Positions 22,805 through 34,311 of a DNA stretch of 64,000 nucleotides are shown piece by piece. The stretch comes from Chelydra serpentina. Its lineage: Eukaryota > Chordata > Testudines > Chelydridae. The translations under genes and the position numbers were made by a program. The stretch is taken from assembly GCA_037349315.1 (NCBI GenBank), contig JBAIAC010000270.1:250501-314500 (forward strand), in the 5' to 3' direction. Position 1 is the first letter of the stretch; the number at the start of each line of letters is the position of its first letter. The notes under the pieces were generated by a model. It saw nothing but the letters and a program-made list of their open reading frames with translations, was not told where the DNA came from and searched no databases.

Positions 22805-23405
22805 AAGGCCTTGTTATACTGATGTTGCACAGTTAATGCCTGAAAAGAGTATTGGAACTTTTCACAAGGGAAAAGACATTCCAGACCCGATGTGCTGTGT
22901 GAAAAAGAAAACTGAGGCACCCTACCATATTGATTGCACAGCTAAATGCCAAGATTCCTGTACTATGGACAACAGTAATATCTACATTGACTTGATGTTA
23001 ATTGGGTTTCAGACATTGGCCAGAGCTTGTATGAATAAAGTAGCTATGTTCTTTGACTCTTGGCAAGGTCCCTGGAGACATACAGGAACCATGCTGCAAG
23101 AGCAGATCCAATCCACTATTGTTCTAACCAAGTTTTACCTTGAGTTAGTTAAGAGATTCAATCATGTTATTGAACATGACTTTGATAAACCCTTTCTGTT
23201 ACACCCTGGTACGGCTTCTAACCTAATACCAGCTGTAATAAGACAGACCCAGGGATGGGGAGCCCTTGGGCTGCAGTCAGTGATGTTTGTGTCATCCCTT
23301 CCTGCATCAATTTTGCATTGGGGGTGTGACATTATTGACAATAACTGGGACCGTATAGATCATTGTTGCAACAACGGTCCTGTAGTGGCACCAAATCTTA
23401 TATAA
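22785..23405 (+). CDS. unidentified ORF running into the 3' LTR
   Basis: 206 codons overlapping the previous frame by 20 bases. Cysteine clusters lie near the N-terminal part (MCCVKKK, HIDCTAKCQDSC) and a mildly hydrophobic segment (GLQSVMFVSSLPASILHW) near the end. The last 27 codons are encoded by the LTR (CDIIDNNWDRIDHCC...). The place between gag-pro and the 3' LTR suggests an env-like or accessory protein; no retroviral envelope hallmark is clear. Probably not functional in this copy given the frame break upstream. Confidence 0.45.
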   Translation: MRTHYVKRPCYTDVAQLMPEKSIGTFHKGKDIPDPMCCVKKKTEAPYHIDCTAKCQDSCTMDNSNIYIDLMLIGFQTLARACMNKVAMFFDSWQGPWRHTGTMLQEQIQSTIVLTKFYLELVKRFNHVIEHDFDKPFLLHPGTASNLIPAVIRQTQGWGALGLQSVMFVSSLPASILHWGCDIIDNNWDRIDHCCNNGPVVAPNLI

Positions 23406-24393
23406 AGGGGGTCAAATGAGGGGTCTAAGACTGAGTTATGCTTGGCTGGTTATGATTATGCCATTTATATGTATGGATCAGTTTTGTAGTTGAAGTTATG
23501 AATATTGGCTTTATACTGTCTGTATTTCAAACTGGGGCTGGGCTTCTGGGACCCAGGACAAGCTATCAGCTCTGCCAGGCCTGCTGATGGCCCGTTAAGA
23601 GCCATCAGCGATGCAATGGATCCATTGAGAGAAGGCAGACATGCCTGTGACTCAGCAAATTATGCAGGGACTTTGCCCATGTGACTCCAGACTCCATTTT
23701 GCTGTGATTTTCCACAGTAAGGAAAGAGGTGTCTTTACACCTGGAAGAAACTATAAAAGGCAGCTGCCTCATCTCCATTTGGTCTTCATTCCTGCTTCTT
23801 GCCTCTGGAGGAACCTTTCTACAAATGGAAGCTTTGAACAAAGGACTGAAGGACCCAGCCCAGCTGCGGATGTATTCCAGAGACTTCATTTGAACCTGCA
23901 GTTTATTCCATCTCTGCAAGCCTGAACCAAGAACTTTGCCTTTACTGTATGTAATTGATTCCTTTTAACCAATTCTAGCTCTCACCTAGACCTTTTTCCT
24001 TTTATGAATAAACCTTTAGATTTTAGATTCCAAAGGATTGACAACAGCGTGATTTGTGGGTAAGATCTGATTTGTATATTGACCTGGATCTGGGGGCTTG
24101 GTCCATTGGGATCGGGAGGACCTTTTTCTTTTACTGGGGCATTGGTTTTCATGACCATTTGTCCCCATAACGAGTGGCACTGGTGGTGAGACTGGGAAAC
24201 TGGAGTGTCTAAGGGAATTGCTAGGGTGACTTGTGGTTAGCCAGTGGGGTGAGACCGAAGTCTCCTCTGTCCGGCTGGTTTGGTGCCTTCGAGGTGGAAA
24301 AGCCCCAGGCTTGTGCTGTAGTTGCCCTGCTTGAAGCAATTTGTCCTGAACTGGAACTCTCAGTTGGGTCCCGCCAGAACCAGCATCGTTACA
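23325..24393 (+). mobile_element. 3' LTR of SCAN-Gag LTR retrotransposon
   Basis: 1069 bp, TGTGACATTATTGAC to CATCGTTACA; TATAAAA at 23752-23758 and AATAAA at 24007-24012. It is followed by GGGGG (24394-24398), equal to the left flank, giving a likely 5-bp target duplication (low-complexity, so not decisive). A short G run just before it (23320-23324) is in the polypurine-tract position. Confidence 0.9.
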
Positions 24394-24704
24394 GGGGGCA
24401 GGGCTGGAGCCCATGGGAGAGTACAGGGCAGAAAGGAGGGGCGGGTCTGTATCAGGCCAGAGGGGGGGAATGTTCTGCAAAGTATGGGGGTTGGATGTTT
24501 GTGAGGCTGGGGGTACTCCCAGGGAGCAGCAGGGCAGGAAGTGGGGGCTCTGCCAGGGCCTGTTAGGGATATGGAACCATACCAGGAACCATGGCGTCCT
24601 GTTACTGGTGTTTACCATGTATGAGGTGTCTGAGACTGGACCTGGATGGGTTAGATAGGCAAGCCTGGGGAGAGTGCAGCAGGCCCCTTTTGGCTGTTCT
24701 CCCA
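24394..24704. other. intron 3 between LTR element and minisatellite
   Basis: G-rich intron sequence that continues the composition seen before 17697. Nothing coding. Confidence 0.4.
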
Positions 24705-27318
24705 GGCGCCCTGGCTGGGGCTGGCCATGGGGCGTGCGGGCTCTGTGCTCCCTGGTGCCCTGGCGGGGGCTGGCCATGGGGCGTGCGGGCTCTGTTCTCC
24801 CTGGCGCCCTGGCTGGGGCTGGCCATGGGGCGTGCGGGCTCTGTGCTCCCTGGCGCCCTGGCTGAGGCTGGCCATGGGGCGTGCGGGCTCTGTGCTCCCT
24901 GGCGCCCTGGCTGGGGCTGGCCATGGGGCGTGCGGGCTCTGTTCTCCCTGGCGCCCTGGCTGGGGCTGGCCATGGGGCGTGCGGGCTCTGTTCTCCCTGG
25001 CGCCCTGGCTGGGGCTGGCCATGGGGCGTGCGGGCTCTGTGCTCCCTGGCGCCCTGGCTGGGGCTGGCCATGGGGCGTGTGGGCTCTGTGCTCCCTGGCG
25101 CCCTGGCTGGGGCAGGCCGTGGGGCGTGAGGGCTCTGTGCTCCCAGGTGCCCTGGCTGGGACTGGCCATGGGGCGTGTGGGCTCTGTTCTCCCTGGCGCC
25201 CTGGCGGGGGTTGGCCATGGGGCGTGTGGGCTCTGTTCTCCCTGGCGCCCTGGCTGGGGCAGGCCGTGGGGCGTGTGGGCTCTGTTCTCCCTGGCGCCCT
25301 GGCTGGGGCAGGCCGTGGGGCGTGTGGGCTCTGTTCTCCCTGGCGCCCTGGCTGGGGCAGGCCGTGGGGCGTGTGGGCTCTGTTCTCCCTGGCGCCCTGG
25401 CTGGGGCTGGCCATGGGGCGTGCGGGCTCTGTTCTCCCTGGTGCCCTGGCTGGGGCTGGACATGGGGTGTGCGGGCTCTGTTCTCCCTGGTGCCCTGGCT
25501 GGGGCTGGACATGGGGTGTGCGGGCTCTGTTCTCCCTGGTGCCCTGGCTGGGGCTGGCCATGGGGCGTGCGGGCTCTGTTCTCCCTGGCGCCCTGGCTGG
25601 GGCTGGCCATGGGGCGTGCGGGCTCTGTTCTCCCTGGCGCCCTGGCTGGGGCTGGCCATGGGGCGTGCGGGCTCTGTTCTCCCTGGCGCCCTAGCTGGGG
25701 CTGGCCATGGGGCGTGCGGGCTCTGTTCTCCCTGGCGCCCTAGCTGGGGCTGGCCATGGGGCGTGCGGGCTCTGTTCTCCCTGGCGCCCTGGCTGGGGCT
25801 GGCCATGGGGCGTGCGGGCTCTGTTCTCCCTGGTGCCCTGCCTGGGGCTGGACATGGGGCGTGAGGGCTCTGTTCTCCCTGGCGCCCTGGCTGGGGCTGG
25901 CCATGGGGCGTGAGGGCTCTGTTCTCCCTGGCGCTCTCGCTGGGGCTGGCCATGGGACGTGCGGGCTCTGTTCTCCCTGGCGCCCTGGCTGGGGCTGGCC
26001 ATGGGGTGTGCGGGCTCTGTTCTCCCTGGTGCCCTGGCTGGGGCTGGCCATGGGGTGTGCGGGCTCTGTTCTCCCTGGTGCCCTGGCTGGGCCTGGTTAT
26101 GGGGCGTGTGGGGTCGGTTCTCCCTGTCTGGGACTGGCCATGGGGCGTGTAGGGTCTGTTCTCCCTGGTGCCCTGGCTGGGGCTGGCCATGGGGCGTGTG
26201 GGCTCTGTTCTCCCTGGTGCCCTGGCTGGGCCTGGTTATGGGGCGTGTGGGGTCTGTTCTCCCTGTCTGGGACTGGCCATGGGGCGTGTAGGGTCTGTTC
26301 TCCCTGGTGCCCTGGCTGGGGCTGGCTATAGGGCGTGTGGGCTCTGTTCTCCCTGGCGCCCTGGCTGGGGCTGGCTATAGGGCGTGTGGGCTCTGTTCTC
26401 CCTGGAGCCCTGGCTGGGGCTGGCCTGGGGTTTGCGGGCTCTGTTCTTCCTGGCTGGGGCTGGCCATGGGGCGTGCGGGCTCTGTTCTCCCAGGCGCCCT
26501 GGCTGGGGCTGGCCATGGGGCGTGCGGGCTCTGTTCTCCCTGATGCCCTGGCTGGGGCTGGCCATGGGGTGTGCGGGCTCTGTTCTCCCTGGTGCCGGCT
26601 ATGGGGCGTGTCGGCTCTGTTCTCCCTGGCGTCCTGGCTGGGCCTGGCTATGGGGCGTGCGGGCTCTGTTCTCCCTGGTGCCCTGGCTGGCGCTGGCCAT
26701 GGGGCGTGTCGGCTCTGTTCTCCCTGGTGCACTGGCTGGGCCTGGCTATGGGGCGTGCGGGCTCTGTTCTCCCTGGTGCCCTGGCTGGCGCTGGCCATGG
26801 GGCGTGCGGGCTCTGTTCTCCCTGGTGCCCTGGCTGGGGCTGGCCATGGGGCGTGCGGGCTCTGTTCTCCCTGGTGCCCTGGCTGGGGCTGGCCATGGGG
26901 CATGCGGGCTCTGTTCTCCCTGGTGCCCTGGCTGGGGCTGGCTATAGGGCGTGTGGGCTCTGTTCTCCCTGGTGCCCTGGCTGGGGCTGGCCTGGGGCGT
27001 GCGGGCTCTGTTCTCCCTGGAGCCCTGGCTGGGGCTGGCCATGGGGCGTGCGGGCTCTGTTCTCCCTGGCTGGGGCTGGATGTGGGGCATGCGGGCTCTG
27101 TTCTCCCTGGCTGGGGCTGGACATGGGGCGTGTGGGCTCTGTTCTCCCAGGCGCCCTGGCTGGGGCTGGCCATGGGGCGTGCGGGCTCTGTTCTCCCAGG
27201 CGCCCTGGCTGGGGCTGGCCATGGGGCGTGCGGGCTCTGTTCTCTCTGGTGCCCTGGCTGGGGCTGGCCATGGGCCGTGTGGGCTCTGTTCTCCCTGGTG
27301 CCCTGGGGCTGGCATGGG
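24705..27318 (+). repeat. minisatellite, 49-bp unit, about 53 copies
   Basis: Unit: ctggggctggccatggggcg, tgcgggctctgttctccctg, gcgccctgg (49 bp). Several units are shortened. As 49 leaves remainder 1 on division by 3, three units cycle through the frames (147-bp period), which opens long spurious ORFs on both strands (724 codons on the minus strand). It ends about 50 bp before exon 4. A few units end the pyrimidine run in 'ttctcccag', acceptor-like. Confidence 0.95.
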
Positions 27319-27368
27319 CTGTATCAGGGCACATATTCCCTAACCCTCATTGTGCCCTGCTCCCGCAG

Positions 27369-27557
27369 CCATCCCGGCCTGTCATGCTGCAGGACGAGGC
27401 CGTGCGGCTGGTGCAGATGGCGGAGCGGATGCGCCAGGGCCGCCTGCGTTCCAAGTTCATGTGGGAGATCCGGCGGGACGAGGAGCGAGAGAAGCGGGCC
27501 CGGGATAGTGGGGCCAAGGAGCTTGACCGTGAGCAGGCCGCCATCTGCATCCAGAAG
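27369..27557 (+). CDS. IQCA1L: IQCA1L exon 4
   Basis: Residues 154-216: PSRPVMLQDEAVRLVQMAER, RQGRLRSKFMWEIRRDEERE, then AAICIQK, the first half of the IQ motif. Acceptor 'ctcccgcag', donor AAG|gtaagg, phase 0-0. The strongly charged helix before an IQ motif is the family's signature. The exon is squeezed between the 49-bp minisatellite (50 bp upstream) and a DNA transposon (27 bp downstream). Confidence 0.95.
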
Positions 27558-27584
27558 GTAAGGGGGACATGTCCGGCCCAGAGT

Positions 27585-28507
27585 GTAGGGTTGCGAGGCG
27601 TCCGTTTTTTGACCAGAATGCCTGGTTGTAAAGGGACCCTGGTGGTTCCGGTCAGCCATTAAAGTCCGGTCGGCGGTGCAGGGTGGGTCGGGGCTAAGGT
27701 GGGCTCCCTGCCTGCCCTAGCTCTGTGTGGTTCCCGGAAGCGGCTTCTAGGTCCTTGCGTCCTCTAAGCGCATGGTCAGCCGAGAGCTGGCTCCACAGCT
27801 CCCATTGGCCGGGAGCCACAACCAATGGGAGCTGCAGGGGCGGCGCCTGCAGGCACGAGGGCAGCGCACAGAGCCTCCCTGGCCACCCATGCACCTAGGG
27901 GCTGCAGGGACCTGGTGGCCGCTTCCTGGGAGTTGTGGTAAGTGCCGCTGGGACCCTGCACCCGAAACCCCCTCCTGCACCCCAACCCCCTGCCCCAGCC
28001 CAGAGTCCCCTTCCACACCCAAACTTCCTCCCGAAGCCCGAACCCTGCACCCTCCCCACACACCAACCCTGTGCCCCAGCCTGAACCCCCCTCCTGCACC
28101 CTGAACCCCTCATCCACAGTCCCACCCCAGAGCCCACACACTCAGCCAGAGCCCTCACCACCTCCCACCCCTCTGCCCCAGCCCGTAGCCCTCTCCTGCA
28201 CCCCGAACACCTCATCCCCGGCCCCACCCCAGAGCCTGCACCCCCAACTGGAGCCCTCACCCCCCTGCACCCCAACCCTGTGCCCCAGCCTGGAGCCCCC
28301 TCCTGCACCCCAAACCCCTCATGCCCAGTCCCACCCCAGAGCCTGCACCCCCAACTGGAGCCCTCACCCCCAACCCTCTGCCTCAGTGAGGGGGGAAGGG
28401 GGGAATGGAACGAGTGTGGGCGGGGCCTCGGAGAAGGGGTGTGATCTTAGGGCAGGGGCGGGGCAGGGGTGTTCAGTTATGTGCGATTAGAGAGTTGGCA
28501 ACCCTAC
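27585..28507. mobile_element. large non-autonomous DNA-transposon-like element
   Basis: Begins GTAGGGTTGCGAGG and ends TTGGCAACCCTAC; the outer 10 bases are inverted copies. The interior has a 12-bp inverted repeat with CCAAT boxes (27797-27808 and 27822-27833) and a C-rich tract of degenerate 'ctgcaccccaacccc' repeats (27950-28385). The flanks do not form a clear 8-bp duplication. The interior 'cagctcccattggc' block recurs at 10.9 kb. No transposase. Confidence 0.6.
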
Positions 28508-29400
28508 CAGCGCGTGGGGGCAGAGGGCACAGGATCCCCAGCAAACAGGTGGCTGCTAGGTGCCTGGGGTGGCAGAAGTTAGCTCTGAGCTGTGCTCCCC
28601 ACTGCCTTGTGATTCCCATTTCTTCCAGTCCCAGGGCTGAGACCATGCCCGGGGGGGGGGCGGGGGCTCTCTCCTGGCTGCAGTTCTGCCTCTGCCCTGG
28701 AGGTGGCGCTCTTGGACTGCCTGAGAACACGCTGCTGGTCCAGTTCAGCACACTGTATTGCCCGCTGCTCAAGGCGGAGCAGGCATGGTTGGGGGCCCAC
28801 CCTCTCTGCCCTGGCTCTCCCAGCAGTCACCGCTTGGCCCTGGCCCCTGGCTGTGCCCCGCTCTGGCATGCGTCCTGTGCTGAGCGGGGTGGGGTGGTCA
28901 GGCTGCACAGCATTCTAGGCCAGTGGTGCTCTGACCAGGACACTGGGTGTGGGGTTCCCCCTGCAATGTGGGGGGCGAGGGGGCCTTGGTGTCCTGGGAG
29001 CAGCAGTGCTGGGGCCTCTGTGTGTTTGAGTCCCAAGTGCCTTGTGCCTGCTGTTCCAGGGGTCAGGAGGTACGAGCAGGCAGTTCAGGCTGGGTGGGGA
29101 GGGGAGCTTGCTACAGTGAACACAGCTGCCAGGTCTAGTGGGACCAGCACACACCGTGGAGGAGCAGGGCTGAGAGCGGGGAGAGGCATCACGTCAGAGG
29201 CGCTACTTCTTCCTCTCCTCCCCCCTCACTGCCCAGAGGGCTGGGCAAAGCTGGAGTTACGGGCCAGCTGCCCAGAGTCACCAAGTGGCCAATTCCTCCC
29301 AGACAGTCCGAATCAAGTGTAAAACGGCTGTTCGCCTGGTTGCTTCCTCCACTTTCTGAAACAAAAGGTTGTCCCCCCTAGTGTGTTCCAAGAACTTACT
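28508..29400. other. unassigned intron 4 DNA
   Basis: GC-rich, with open frames to 305 codons (28405-29322 +) that lack any domain, start context or splice fit. I regard them as chance ORFs. Confidence 0.4.
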
Positions 29401-29404
29401 GGAA

Positions 29405-30040
29405 ATTCTGCATTTCACTGTATTACTTTTCCAACGGGTAGTTTAAGTCCCCCATTACTATCAGGTCTTTGGTTTGGGATATTTCTGTTATTTGTTCTAG
29501 AAATGCCTCATCTACCTCCTTGTACAGATTTGCTATTCTACAGTAGACCCCTACCATGACATTGCCCCTGTTTCCCCCCACCCCTCCCCCCCAGCCTTTT
29601 ATCTTCACACAGCAACTTTCATCTGGTCTACCTCTCGCCTCCTTCTGGACCTCAGAACAAGTGTATATATTCTTGATATATAATGCAACACCACTTCCCC
29701 TTTTTTTCCCCTGCCTGCCATTCCTGAACAAGCGATACCCCTCTATACCAATATTCCAGTGATGAGATTTATCCCACCACGTCTGTTATGCCAATTAAGT
29801 CACAATTTAGCTTGTGTACTAATACTTCCAGTTCTTCCTGTTAATCCCCCATACTCCTTGCATTTGCATATAAACATCTAAAATAATCCGCTGTCTCCCT
29901 CACTGATTTCCCTCTTGTTCTTCTATGGTCCGATTGTAATTTTCCAAGACCCCCACCAACATCTACCCTCTGTAAACGTTGCCTTTTTCTATGTTTACCT
30001 ATGGGCTTTTGCCACCTGCACCCTTTGAAACTAGTTTAAA
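29405..30040 (-). repeat. CR1 LINE endonuclease-region fragment
   Basis: The minus strand encodes part of the CR1 APE-type endonuclease: SGVALYIKNIYTCSEVQ and VMVGVYCRIANLYKEVDEAF, with DLIVMGDLNYP. It is an upstream ORF2 segment, unlike most copies here, which are 3' ends. Confidence 0.8.
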
Positions 30041-30195
30041 GCCCTCCTCACTAGGTTGGCAAAGAAAAGCTTGGAAAAAGACAGACAGATACAGAGGCAA
30101 TTCATGGACATGATCTGGAGCCAGATTGCCCTCCTGCAAAACATGCTTCCACTAGGCGAGCAGGCCCTGCAGACCCATAATTTGGGATCCAATCA

Positions 30196-31125
30196 TGTTC
30201 ATAGAATATTAGGGTTGGAAGAGACTTCAGGAAGTCATCTAGTCCAATCCCCTCCTCAAAGTAGGACCAACCCCAACTAAATCATCCCAGCCAGGGCTTT
30301 GTCAAGCCAGGCCTTAAAAACCTCTAAGGATGGAGATTCCACCACCTCCCTAGGGAACCCATTCCAGTGCTTCACCACCCTCCTAGTGAAATAGTGTTTC
30401 CTAATATCCAACCTAGACCTCCCCCACTGCAACTTGAGACCATTGCTCCTTGTTCTCTCATCTTCTACCACTGAGAACAGTCTAGATCCATCCTCTTTGG
30501 AACCCTCCTTTGGGTAGTTGAAGGCTGCTATCAAATCCCGCCCTCACTCTTCTCTTCTGCAGAGTATATAACCCCAGTTCCCTCAGCCTCTCCTCATAAG
30601 TCATGTGCCCCAGCCCCCTAATCATTTTCGTTGCCCTCCACTGGACTCCCTCCAATTTGTCCACATCCCTTCTGTAGTGGGGGGACCAAAACTGGACGCG
30701 ATACTCCCGGTGTGGCCTCACCAGTGCCGAAGAGAGGGGAATAATCACTTCCCTCGATCTGCTGGCAGTGGTCCTACTAATACAGCCCAATATGCCATTG
30801 ACCTTCTTGGCAACAAGGGCACATTGCTGACTCATATCCAGCTTCTTGTCCATTGTAATCCCCAGGTCCTTTTCGGCAGAACAGCTGCTTAGCCAGTCGG
30901 TCCCCAGCCTGTAGCAGTGCATGGGATTCTTCCTTCCTAAGTGCAGAACTCTGTACTTGTCCTTGTTGAACCTCATCAGATTTCTTTTGGCCCAATCCTC
31001 CAATTTGTCTAGGTCACTCTGGACCCCATCCCTACCCTCCAGCATGTCTACCTCACCCCCCAGCTTAGTGTCATCTGTGAACGTGCTGAGGGTGCAGTTC
31101 ATCCCATCGTCCAGATCATGGGTAT
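30196..31125 (-). repeat. CR1 LINE RT C-terminal half and 3' end
   Basis: Minus-strand frames 31102-30482 and 30534-30277 carry the RT C-terminal region ([40 protein letters not shown]) and tail ([14 protein letters not shown]). One frame break separates them. The 3' end is at about 30196 ('tagaatattagggttggaag' in + orientation). Confidence 0.92.
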
Positions 31126-33030
31126 GTCACGCACAGCTCTGCACCTGGAAGGAAAGCCTCTCCAAGCTCTCTCTGAAACTCCCCAGCTCATTGCCTCTGT
31201 TTTTCAGCTCTCAAGCTCGCCTAGCAAGTGACAGAGGCAGGAGCCAGAGGCAGGGGACATACTGGCCTGTAACTCCCTACCCCCTCCCATTGTGTTGTGC
31301 ACGGAAGGTTGTTATTGTTGCACCCATCATGGGTCATCATTTAATGTAACACAGAGAATCCTCTAAATAAAGCTGAAATAAATAATTGGGTTTTACAAAA
31401 GCACACACGAAACTCTGAACTTCAGCCACCCCTACAAGATACCTCAGTTCTTGCATTGTCTGCGTCCCCACCCACCTGCCCATGGGCTAACGTGTTCAGG
31501 CATGGAGTTCAAAATATGAACGATAGGCATCTCTGCCAGCATTCCCACAGGTGTTTGTGTTCTCTGTGTGCTGCCTTGCTGGCAAGTCTCACACCTCACC
31601 TCCCACCCATCAGCAAGGCTTCCCCCCTTGCGCTCTCAAATATTATGCAACCGAGTCCATAAAGAGCGCCATCTCCGGCCAAATGCACACTTGGGTACCA
31701 TTCTGCAACCACTCGGGCGATAGTGAAATTGTACCTTCCTTCTGTTTAAATGCCTTGTGTATGACTTCATTAACCAGGGCATTAGGGAATAAGCTAGGTC
31801 TCCCAGAATACCCGACCCAGCGTCCACACCATTACTACCTATGGTGCTCCTGGGGGCAAACAGTTCTTTCTCCCCTAATTTAACTAGTGCTGCCGTCCAA
31901 AAGATCCTAGCATTGTGGACCCTCCTGCATTTAGGTCTGTAAACCTGCTACAGTGGGTCCACTAGTCCTCAGCGCACAGTGGAGAAATAACTGCTTTTGT
32001 TTTTAAAGTCTCTGCCCTGGTGGGGGTGATAGTCATAGGGGTTCCATCTGTAACACTTCTGCCAGGCGGAGGCAGCTGCAACAAGGGCAAGGTTCAATAT
32101 CTAGGGGTTCCTCTTAACAATACAAAGCATAACCAGCTCGAGCCTGCACCCAATAATCTGGGAAAACTTAGCACCACCCATGGGTGCCTCTAACGGCAAT
32201 AGTGGCCCCCTTGTGAGTACTGAGGCTGTGTCTAACAGAAGAACATTTCTATTAACAGGGAAAAGGGGACACTGCATTCATTTGGGGAAACACCACAACC
32301 ATGATTCAAAACCATGTGACCGTACGTGAACACCCACCCCACAGTACGTTGGGCAGTGCCCTTTGCCTCAGTTTCCCAATTTGCAGTGTGAACGTTCACA
32401 CGATGCAAACTGAAAACGGAGCAGGCTTTTTGAGTGCATGCTATCAGTGCAGCTTGTGTACTGAGAGTTATCTGATGTGCATCAAACTCTTCAGATTAAA
32501 TCCCCTGTGTAGACACACCCTGAGACAGATTCACGGAATCTCAGGAAAGCAGGCCAGAAGGTTCCACAGAAATGGGCTCTGATGCAAACCTTGCTTTACC
32601 ATTCTAACCGGGTCTCTCGAGTACTCTATTGCAGCAATAAATGCTACTTTGTTGAGGAAAGACTCCTACTACATCACTGCAAATATTTACTGACGATGTA
32701 AACGTCTATCAAAAGCAGTTTGAACTCAGTGAGACTTGCTGTTGAGAGCACAGGAAGAGAACCAGGACAGCTGAAGCCAACAGGCCCCGTCTCAGAGTTG
32801 AGGGGGCTCCAGGGCTCACCCTGGTAAAAAGCTACATCAGAGGGGTACCCCAAGACAGGCTTTTAAAAGCGAGGTATAGCACACACCAGTAAAGCCGTGA
32901 CAGGGTGTCTCAGAGTTGCACCCACAGAGCGTGTCACTTCCAAGACGAGGCCTTTGCAGGGAGGTGCCTTGCCCCATGGTGACTGCGGGGGACGGCTCTG
33001 TGCCCTGGTTCTCACATCCCTGTGTTCCTT
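31126..33030. other. unassigned intron 4 stretch
   Basis: No named repeat or exon. Contains ordinary mixed sequence with short frames only (for example 31551-31883 +). It could include decayed retroviral DNA, but I cannot support this. Confidence 0.35.
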
Positions 33031-33040
33031 CTCCCCACAG

Positions 33041-33112
33041 GTCTGGAAAGGCTGCCTGCAACGCAGATGCACCAAGCTGGAGAGACAGAGAGAGATGGCC
33101 TTTATCGGGATG
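33041..33112 (+). CDS. IQCA1L: IQCA1L exon 5
   Basis: Residues 217-240, VWKGCLQRRCTKLERQRE then MAFIGM. It completes the IQ motif with exon 4: IQKVWKGCLQRR (214-225), the predicted calmodulin-binding site; lysine stands where many IQ motifs have arginine. Acceptor 'tccccacag', donor ATG|gttagt, phase 0-0. Confidence 0.92.
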
Positions 33113-33444
33113 GTTAGTCCCTCCCCAGCTCTCAATGCGTGCCCTCCCCCCACCTCCCGGCCCAGTCCTGACACACGGCCCTGGTTGTATTGCCTATGTG
33201 TCCCCTGCCTCTCCCCCCAACCTCAATGCGTGTCCCCGGGCTCCACCCGCTTTGCCCATATGCCTCCCATTCCCAGCCTTGGCACATGGCCCTGGATGCG
33301 TTGCCCATGTGTCCCTCCTCACTCAACCCCAGTCTCAACATGTGCTCTTCCCCACCCAGTGGCATTGCCCCGAGTAGTCTCTCCCCAGCCTCAATATAAG
33401 CCCCACCCCTCATATTAATTAGGTAATTTATTTATTGTACCCAC

Positions 33445-34061
33445 TGTGACAAAGTTCCTCCTCTACCTTGGTGGGTCCTGCGCTTATTGGCGGATTTTGC
33501 TTGCCTCAGAGATCTTTTCTTCTGGTAGAACCCACAGTCCAGATCAACTCCACCTGTGTCTGATAAGGTGTTGGGAGTTTTGGGGGGAACCCGGGCCCAC
33601 CCTCTACTCCGGGTTCCAGCCCAGGGCCCTGTGGATTGCAGCTGTTTAGAGTGCCTCTTGGAACAACTGCACGACAGCTACAACTCCCTGGGCTACTTCC
33701 CCATGGACTCCTCCCAACACCTTCTTTATCCTCACCACAGGATCTTCCAGCAGTACGCCCTCTTACTCTCAGCTCCTAGTGCCTCTTGCTCCCAGCTCCT
33801 CGCACACACACCACAAACTGAAGTGAGCTCCTTTTTAAACCCAGGTGCCCTGATTAGCCTGCCTTAATTGATTCTAGCAGCTTCTTGATTGGCAGCAGGT
33901 GTTCTAATCAGCCTGTCTACCTTAATTGTTTCCAGAAAGTTCCTGAGTGTTCTGGAACCTTCCCTGTTACCTTACCCAGGGAAAAGGGACCTACTTAACC
34001 TAGGGCTAATATATCTGCCTTCAACCACTCTCTTGTAGCTATCTAGCCTGACCCTGTCACA
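33445..34061 (-). mobile_element. solo LTR
   Basis: 617 bp with ends TGTGACAAAG...CCTGTCACA, flanked by CCAC on both sides (33441-33444 and 34062-34065), a 4-bp target duplication. The minus strand has a TTTAAAAAGG promoter-like box (near 33832-33842), so the LTR is probably in minus orientation. No internal retroviral genes, so it is a recombination product. Confidence 0.8.
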
Positions 34062-34311
34062 CCACAAACAATACACATTACTCTGGCCCAGGATGCAGCT
34101 GACTCTAGGTGGGAGCAGGCTCGGTATTAGGGACATCTCTGAAGTCGGTGTCGTGGCTCTGGATATGTTGAGGAGGGGCAGACACAGGGTGCTGCAGCAG
34201 CTGCTCCTGATCTATTGCTTCATCGATTCCAAGGCCATTGTGGGATCATTGTGACCATCTAGTCTGACCTGCGCCAGAGACCTGCCCCACAATAATTCCT
34301 ACCGTAGAGCT

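Noticed and set aside
24016..26190. 724-codon minus-strand ORF
   Set aside because: Produced by the 49-bp minisatellite staying open in frame and running on into unique and LTR sequence. No domain, and repeat peptide only.
27577..28515. Target duplication of the GTAGGGTTGC element
   Set aside because: The 8-bp flanks (cccagagt and cagcgcgt) agree at only four positions.
28405..29322. 305-codon ORF in intron 4
   Set aside because: GC-rich chance ORF; no domain, no splice fit with the gene, and overlaps the transposon end.
30277..31102. Host gene candidate on the minus strand
   Set aside because: The protein is CR1 reverse transcriptase with a frame break, not a host gene.
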